A stretch of 64,000 nucleotides of DNA from RUG572 sp051884915. Its GTDB lineage: Bacteria > Verrucomicrobiota > Kiritimatiellia > RFP12 > UBA1067. The position numbers were made by a program, and so were the translations under genes. The stretch spans positions 1 to 64,000 of the forward strand of contig JBJEWF010000029.1 in assembly GCA_051884915.1 (NCBI GenBank), in the 5' to 3' direction. Positions 60,173 through 64,000 of this stretch are shown piece after piece. Each line of letters starts with the position of its first letter. Within the stretch, counting starts at the first letter, position 1. Below the pieces are notes generated by a model. The model was not told the origin of the DNA and searched no databases. It saw nothing but the letters and a program-made list of their open reading frames with translations.

Positions 60173-60556
60173 TCACTTGACCGCCCCGTTCCACATTTTC
60201 GCCAGATGCGGGGCGGAGTCCTTGAGCGAAGGCCCCATGAGGGGACGCTTCGGATACCGCTCCCGGCGGTATCTCCCGCCGAATTCGTGTGCGGCTGCGG
60301 ACTCTCCCACGAGGTTGAATCCGGGTCCGACGAGGACGGACTTCCCGTCGCGGTCGAGTCCGAAGAGGATCGCCCGCTTGAGGAGTCCGCGCCGCGAATG
60401 CGGCGGCTGTCCCGGCAGGGACGGCTTCGGGCTGGTGAGGACTTTCTTCCTTGCGACCGTGCGCACGTATGCGCCCGCCCGCTTGAGGACGTCCTTCGTC
60501 GCCCTTGCAATCCTTGCGAGAAGCCCCGTCTCGTCGAACTCAATGCCGGACTTCAT
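60173..60556 (-). CDS. Head-tail joining / minor tail protein
   Basis: 127 residues. Basic helical N-terminus (LLARIARATKDVLKRAGAYV, RTVARKKVL), then RRGLLKRAILFGLDRDGKSV, EFGGRYRRERYPKRPLMGPS. The arrangement 'AAAHEFGG ... P-x-R-P-x-M-x-P' is typical of HK97 gp10/Mu gpG-like joining proteins. Start overlaps the upstream stop. Confidence 0.72.
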   Translation of the reverse strand: MKSGIEFDETGLLARIARATKDVLKRAGAYVRTVARKKVLTSPKPSLPGQPPHSRRGLLKRAILFGLDRDGKSVLVGPGFNLVGESAAAHEFGGRYRRERYPKRPLMGPSLKDSAPHLAKMWNGAVK

Positions 60557-60947
60557 GCGCGTTGACCACCTTGAAGCAGAGTTCTATGACGCCGGTGAAC
60601 TGCCGTCTCTCGCGCAGGTGTTCCGGCGAGTAGAGCGGACTGTGGTTCGCCTCCACGCATTTCGCGCCGTCTATCGTCTTGTGCAGGAATCCGAGCGCGA
60701 GCGCCTGCGCGTAGCTGACGAGGTCGACGAGTTCGTCCTCGATTGCCTTGCGCAGGACGCCCACCTGGATGGCGAGAATGTCCTCGCGGAAGCCCCTGGC
60801 GAGCATCCTGTGCTTGATGCCTACAGGGACCACGACGATGCGTGTGCGTTCCTTTACGTCCTTGAGCGCGTATTCCGGCGCGAGTTCGACCTCGGCTTCG
60901 CCGATTTCGCGGGCGATGCATTCGGCAAGATGGATGATGTCAACCAT
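60540..60947 (-). CDS. Head-tail joining / tail completion protein
   Basis: 135 residues: ECIAREIGEAEVELAPEYAL, TRIVVVPVGIKHRMLARGFR, EDILAIQVGVLRKAIEDELV and the end FTGVIELCFKVV. The helix-strand layout with 'L ... F..D..I.VGV..K' fits small completion proteins between capsid and tail genes. Starts overlap both neighbours. Confidence 0.68.
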   Translation of the reverse strand: MVDIIHLAECIAREIGEAEVELAPEYALKDVKERTRIVVVPVGIKHRMLARGFREDILAIQVGVLRKAIEDELVDLVSYAQALALGFLHKTIDGAKCVEANHSPLYSPEHLRERRQFTGVIELCFKVVNAHEVRH

Positions 60948-61212
60948 GAGACATTCCTTTCACGATCTCGAAGACGAGCGTCCCGACTGCGGAGAGGAGC
61001 GCTATGATGGCTGCGCCCATCGCGGCGTGCAGGGTCTTTTGCAGTCCAGCCGCCGTCGCGCAGGGTGGCGTGTGGTGCGCCGTGTCCGCAAAGTGCATCT
61101 TGACCATGCCTTTCAGCTCGGCGATGTCCATGCGCGCCCGAGTGACGCTTTCCCACAGTTCCGGGAAGCCGGGCGGCATTCCGGGGTTGTGCTGTTCGCG
61201 CTCCTGGCTCAT
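60940..61212 (-). CDS. Small single-span membrane protein
   Basis: 90 residues. A helical N-terminus (PELWESVTRARMDIAELKGM) with a Cys/Ala-rich middle and one hydrophobic C-terminal span (AAMGAAIIALLSAVGTLVFE), ending in KGMSHG. This is the layout of XhlA/hemolysin-type proteins linked to lysis, though here it sits among joining genes. Overlaps both neighbours. Confidence 0.6.
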   Translation of the reverse strand: MSQEREQHNPGMPPGFPELWESVTRARMDIAELKGMVKMHFADTAHHTPPCATAAGLQKTLHAAMGAAIIALLSAVGTLVFEIVKGMSHG

Positions 61213-61562
61213 TCCTCTCCTCCAGTGTGCTTGGTGTGGATTCGGTACGCCGTCCTGTACGGATCGCTCCACCGCCACGCCGGTTCGCCGTTGGGCGCGA
61301 GGACTTCGTAGTCTGCTCCGCGGAACCTGATGGCATCGCCCGCCTCTGGCGGCGCGTCGAGGGCTCCGGCGGCGACGATGAAGTCCCGCGTCTCTATGCG
61401 TATCCATGCTCCGACATCGTTGACCGAGCGGAATACGGTGCGTCCCGGCACGGCGCGGACGGTCTTCTCACCTCCTCCGAGGCGGATGTACACCGCTTCA
61501 GAGGCGAGAAGCTCGTCCTGCACCGCGCGCATCGTGTCTATGGCGGCTTCGATCATAGGCAT
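61209..61562 (-). CDS. Head-tail joining protein
   Basis: 117 residues, beta-rich: EAVYIRLGGGEKTVRAVPGR, WIRIETRDFIVAAGALDAPP, EAGDAIRFRGADYEVLAPNG and RWSDPYRTAYRIHTKHTG. The end pattern (YEVLAP.G.P..RWSDP...Y.IHT) is conserved in equivalent genes of other prophages. The ATG at 61562 overlaps the upstream stop (TGATG), preferred to a GTG one codon earlier. Confidence 0.68.
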   Translation of the reverse strand: MPMIEAAIDTMRAVQDELLASEAVYIRLGGGEKTVRAVPGRTVFRSVNDVGAWIRIETRDFIVAAGALDAPPEAGDAIRFRGADYEVLAPNGEPAWRWSDPYRTAYRIHTKHTGGEE

Positions 61563-61900
61563 CACAGTCCGGGGCAGAGGCGGACGAGGACGGTCGCGTC
61601 GCTCGCGCCGGTGAGGGCTACGGCGTGGCCGATCTTGATGGAGCCGGAAGCGCCAGCCGCGACGGCTTTTCTGTCCGCCGCGCTCCAGCCGACCTCCATG
61701 CCAGCCGCGAAGGCGATGCCCGAAGACTTGGCGACCTCGTACACGCCGGTGAGGGCGAGGGCACCGAGTTCGCCCGCCTTGATGTCGAGCTTCGCCACGC
61801 CGGCGAGCTTGCCGGACAGGATGACGATATCTCCTGCCGCAACGTCGGCGAGAGGCGTATAGTCGATTGCGTCTCCGCGCTGAATGAATCTTGCGTCCAT
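61562..61900 (-). CDS. DUF2190 family capsid-associated protein
   Basis: 112 residues: RFIQRGDAIDYTPLADVAAG, DIVILSGKLAGVAKLDIKAG, LALTGVYEVAKSSGIAFAAG and TVLVRLCPGL. This matches DUF2190, a small beta protein found beside major capsid genes and probably a decoration or head protein. Shine-Dalgarno GAAAGGATAAAACC. 105 nt separate it from the capsid gene stop. Confidence 0.82.
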   Translation of the reverse strand: MDARFIQRGDAIDYTPLADVAAGDIVILSGKLAGVAKLDIKAGELGALALTGVYEVAKSSGIAFAAGMEVGWSAADRKAVAAGASGSIKIGHAVALTGASDATVLVRLCPGL

Positions 61901-62005
61901 GATGGTTTTATCCTTTCTCGTTTTCGATGTTGGCGGCTCCGGCGCAGACGCGAGGGGGAAGAAACAAAGAAAGAACCCCTCGCGCCGCGCCTCGGCCTAA
62001 GCAGT

Positions 62006-63979
62006 TCAGCTTGCGGCCCCGTTGGACTTCACCATGCCGCGATGATCCTGCTCGCGGATGCCGATGTCGAAGTACACGCGGAACCAGATGCCGAGGACGT
62101 TGAAGTCCAGGTCGCCGCGCTCCACGGTCGGGGTGCGCTTGCCCTTGAGATATCCGATCTCGAAGGTGTCCACCGTGCCGGGCTTGCCGAAGAGATACCA
62201 CGCCATCTCGGAGGCGTTGGGGTAGTTGCGGTTGGCGAGGTAAGGCGAGGACACGATGGAGAGGTTCTCGTCGGCGAGGACGTTGATTGCCGGGCGCGCG
62301 GTGTTGTCCGCGCCGCCGCTCATCATCAGCGTCGCGCCGCGAGTCAGCTCGATGGCGAGGTGCTTGAGCGCGGTCGGCACGAGCAGGATCGAGGGTTCCA
62401 CGCTGATGGGCTGTCCATCGGCGTCCGTCTGGTCGGTGAAGAGCTGGATAGCCTTCTTGAGCGAGTCGGCGGAGAGCGCGGAGGTCGCGCCGGTGAGGAG
62501 GTTCTTGTGCGAAGTCGAGAAAATCGGCTTGCCGTCCGTCATCGCCGGATTGGCCATGAGGCGCTTGAAGAAGAGCTGGTCCACGAGGCGCGCGGCGCGG
62601 TTGCCCATCGCCGTCGGCACCTTGAGGAACGCGCCGAGGTCGTCGTTGATGATCATTTTCCTGGTCAAGCAGAACTTCTTGGCGTAGGTGTCGAGCTGGT
62701 TCTTCGCGTTCTCCTCTGCGAGCGCGCCGTCCTTGATTTCGCCGTCCGCGCCGATTGGCAGCAGGTCGCCGATGTCGGTGAGGCGGAAACGCTCATTCTC
62801 CTTGAAGTCCGTCAGATCGCCGGTCGTGCAAAGCTTGAGGGCGATGATGGGCTGGGCGTTGTAACTCTGGAGGAGCTTCTTGTGCGCAACGTTGGAGAGG
62901 ATGCCGGGGAGCGACACCGTCGAGAACGCTGCCTTGATCGCGTCGTTGTCGAGCGAGCGCGGCGCGGCCATGCCCTCGATCCTCATGCACTCGGCGAGGA
63001 CTCCGCGAAGCGGGATGTCCATGTCGCGCATGGCGGCTTCGACCGTCTCCTCGCCCATCTCCTTTGCGAGGGAGTCTCCGTCGATTCCGGCGCGGAGGGA
63101 GAGCGCGGCTTCAAGGTGCTTCGCGGTCATGTCCGTTCCCTTGCGCACGGTCACGCTGGGGGCGGTGGTCGTAGGCTGCTTGGCGCGGTATGCGGCAAGC
63201 ACGGCGTCGGAGGTCTGCTCCTTCGTCCAGCCCTCGGCCACGGCCTTGGCCTCGATTTCGGGGAATTCCCCGCCGCAGACGGCCTTGACGGCCACTACGC
63301 GGGCGCGTTCGGCCTTCATCGCCTCGGCGGCGATAACGCCGGCGTCCGGCGCGGGTTCGGGGTGTACGGTCGCGGCTGCTGCCGAGACCTCCTTGGGCGC
63401 CGCCGCAGTGGGCGCGTTCGCCGCTTCCGCCTTGGGCGGAGTCGTTCCCTTGTTGTCAGGTTCCATGATGGAGTTTCCTTTCAGTTCGAGTTTTGCCGTG
63501 ACCTTCATGTGTGTTGATTTGTCCGCCCCGACCGCGACCACGGACACTTCGCGGAGGGTGGATTTCGTGACATGGTAGAACGGGGCTTCGTGTTCGACGC
63601 CGTTGACCTTGCGCCGTCCATGCTGGACGAGTTCGGCGGCTTCAACCTCGGCTCCGATTGAGAGCTGCCAGTCGGCTCCGGCCTTGCCCTGCGAGACTAT
63701 CGCACCGGCGAGTTCGCCTTCGGCCACGATCCCGCCCTCGATGGCGAGTGCGCTCCCGGCCACCTTGGCGGTGACGAGTCCGACCCTGCCCAGCGTGTGG
63801 TTTTCGTGGTTGGCGAGAAGCGGCACCGTCTCCGGTATCGCCATTCCGGAGAGGTCTACCACCACGGGGTGCGACCATCCGAAAAGGCGCATCTTCCCGC
63901 CGGAGTAGGCGAGACCGCTCACCTTGGGCTTTCCGCCGTCTGCGGAAGCCGTGATTTCGAGATATTCACTCGTTTCCAT
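62006..63979 (-). CDS. Prohead protease-major capsid fusion (Mu gpT-like)
   Basis: 657 residues. Residues ~1-165 are a prohead protease domain (WSHPVVVDLSGMAIPETVPL, LANHENHTLGRVG, ADWQLSIGAEVEAAELVQ, STLREVSVVAVGADKST). An Ala/Pro/Glu-rich scaffold-like linker follows (~172-280). The C-terminal ~300 residues are the capsid domain (AFLKVPTAMGNRAARLVDQL, DGKPIFSTSHKNLLTGATSA, WYLFGKPGTVDTFEIGYLKG). This fused form is known in Mu-like and PVC-type prophages. An internal ATG at 63466 (Met172) has GAAAGGAAACTCC in front and may give a separate scaffold-capsid product. Confidence 0.9.
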   Translation of the reverse strand: METSEYLEITASADGGKPKVSGLAYSGGKMRLFGWSHPVVVDLSGMAIPETVPLLANHENHTLGRVGLVTAKVAGSALAIEGGIVAEGELAGAIVSQGKAGADWQLSIGAEVEAAELVQHGRRKVNGVEHEAPFYHVTKSTLREVSVVAVGADKSTHMKVTAKLELKGNSIMEPDNKGTTPPKAEAANAPTAAAPKEVSAAAATVHPEPAPDAGVIAAEAMKAERARVVAVKAVCGGEFPEIEAKAVAEGWTKEQTSDAVLAAYRAKQPTTTAPSVTVRKGTDMTAKHLEAALSLRAGIDGDSLAKEMGEETVEAAMRDMDIPLRGVLAECMRIEGMAAPRSLDNDAIKAAFSTVSLPGILSNVAHKKLLQSYNAQPIIALKLCTTGDLTDFKENERFRLTDIGDLLPIGADGEIKDGALAEENAKNQLDTYAKKFCLTRKMIINDDLGAFLKVPTAMGNRAARLVDQLFFKRLMANPAMTDGKPIFSTSHKNLLTGATSALSADSLKKAIQLFTDQTDADGQPISVEPSILLVPTALKHLAIELTRGATLMMSGGADNTARPAINVLADENLSIVSSPYLANRNYPNASEMAWYLFGKPGTVDTFEIGYLKGKRTPTVERGDLDFNVLGIWFRVYFDIGIREQDHRGMVKSNGAAS

Positions 63980-64000
63980 CTTTCTCCTCGTTTTCGTTGT

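Larger units (their letters stand above)
34605..64000. mobile_element. Prophage integrated at the tmRNA gene (right end outside window)
   Basis: From just after ssrA to the right edge all genes are phage-like: a serine recombinase module, small accessory genes, tail-tip proteins, tape measure, tail tube, joining proteins and capsid. Late genes run right to left toward the integration module. A tail tube without a sheath protein suggests siphovirus morphology; the 1082-residue tape measure would correspond to a tail of roughly 160 nm by the usual 0.15 nm per residue. The exact left boundary lies between the tmRNA 3' end and about 34.86 kb. Terminase, portal, lysin and replication genes are not in the window. 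Confidence 0.88.

Noticed and set aside
34605..64000. Contractile-tailed (Mu-like myovirus) phage
   Set aside because: The capsid fusion is Mu-like, but no tail sheath, baseplate gpJ/gpI or spike gene accompanies the tail tube.

Overview
The window is high-GC, densely coded Gram-negative DNA with one long host segment (1-34.6 kb) and the start of an integrated prophage (about 34.6-64.0 kb, running off the right edge). The host looks like a member of the PVC group, most likely a gut-type Verrucomicrobiota/Kiritimatiellota/Lentisphaerota bacterium. This is inference from gene content: DUF1080 sugar-hydrolase-like protein, GH43/GH16 enzyme, a giant secreted parallel beta-helix protein, TonB-type anchors, TolC-type efflux, QueH, and 'GCAAAGGAC' repeat arrays. 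No marker gene allows a firm placement.

Host segment (almost all on the minus strand). 1-1.6 kb: the N-terminus of a TonB/TolA-like protein and an MFS carrier. 1.67-2.0 kb: a 58-bp tandem repeat plus an inverted copy. 2.04-3.81 kb: a four-gene, visibly lower-GC island (stand-alone RapZ C-terminal domain protein and three unknowns), followed by a possible transposase remnant. 4.2-9.3 kb: an NhaC-type antiporter and a TolC / periplasmic adaptor / MacB-type ATPase set whose FtsX-type permease is absent. 9.4-16.7 kb: MgtC, a Tat-exported phosphoesterase, and a lactate oxidation set (LutC, a LutB-LutA fusion and a fused FAD/Fe-S D-lactate dehydrogenase). 16.7-21.0 kb: a 1418-residue beta-helix surface protein. 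21.2-34.2 kb: a colinear run of TPR protein, TonB-anchored VWA protein, secreted unknown, RibBA, DUF1080 protein, GH43-GH16 enzyme, MFS carrier, GuaB and QueH. Several first-in-line genes have a -10 box only 6-8 nt from the ATG and no Shine-Dalgarno, which suggests leaderless mRNAs.

The tmRNA gene (34251-34604, tag ANNDYALAA) is the likely integration site. Directly after it comes a plus-strand integration module (small protein, DUF2924, serine recombinase, separate HTH protein). Then, on the minus strand, comes an accessory region of small genes in four short operons driven by near-identical promoters (TGGATA-17 nt-CATAAT). One of these operons encodes an Amidoligase_2 enzyme and an AIG2-type gamma-glutamylcyclotransferase; a second cyclotransferase lies in the next operon. 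This make-and-break amide system on a phage is the most interesting biology here.

43.2-64.0 kb is the late module of a siphovirus-like phage, transcribed right to left: protease-capsid fusion, DUF2190 protein, head-tail joining proteins, tail tube, tail assembly proteins, tape measure, then a long series of tail-tip/fibre proteins (beta-helix, InlB repeat and BspA/PKD-like surface modules) and two small lipoproteins. No tail sheath is seen. Terminase, portal and replication genes must lie beyond the right edge.
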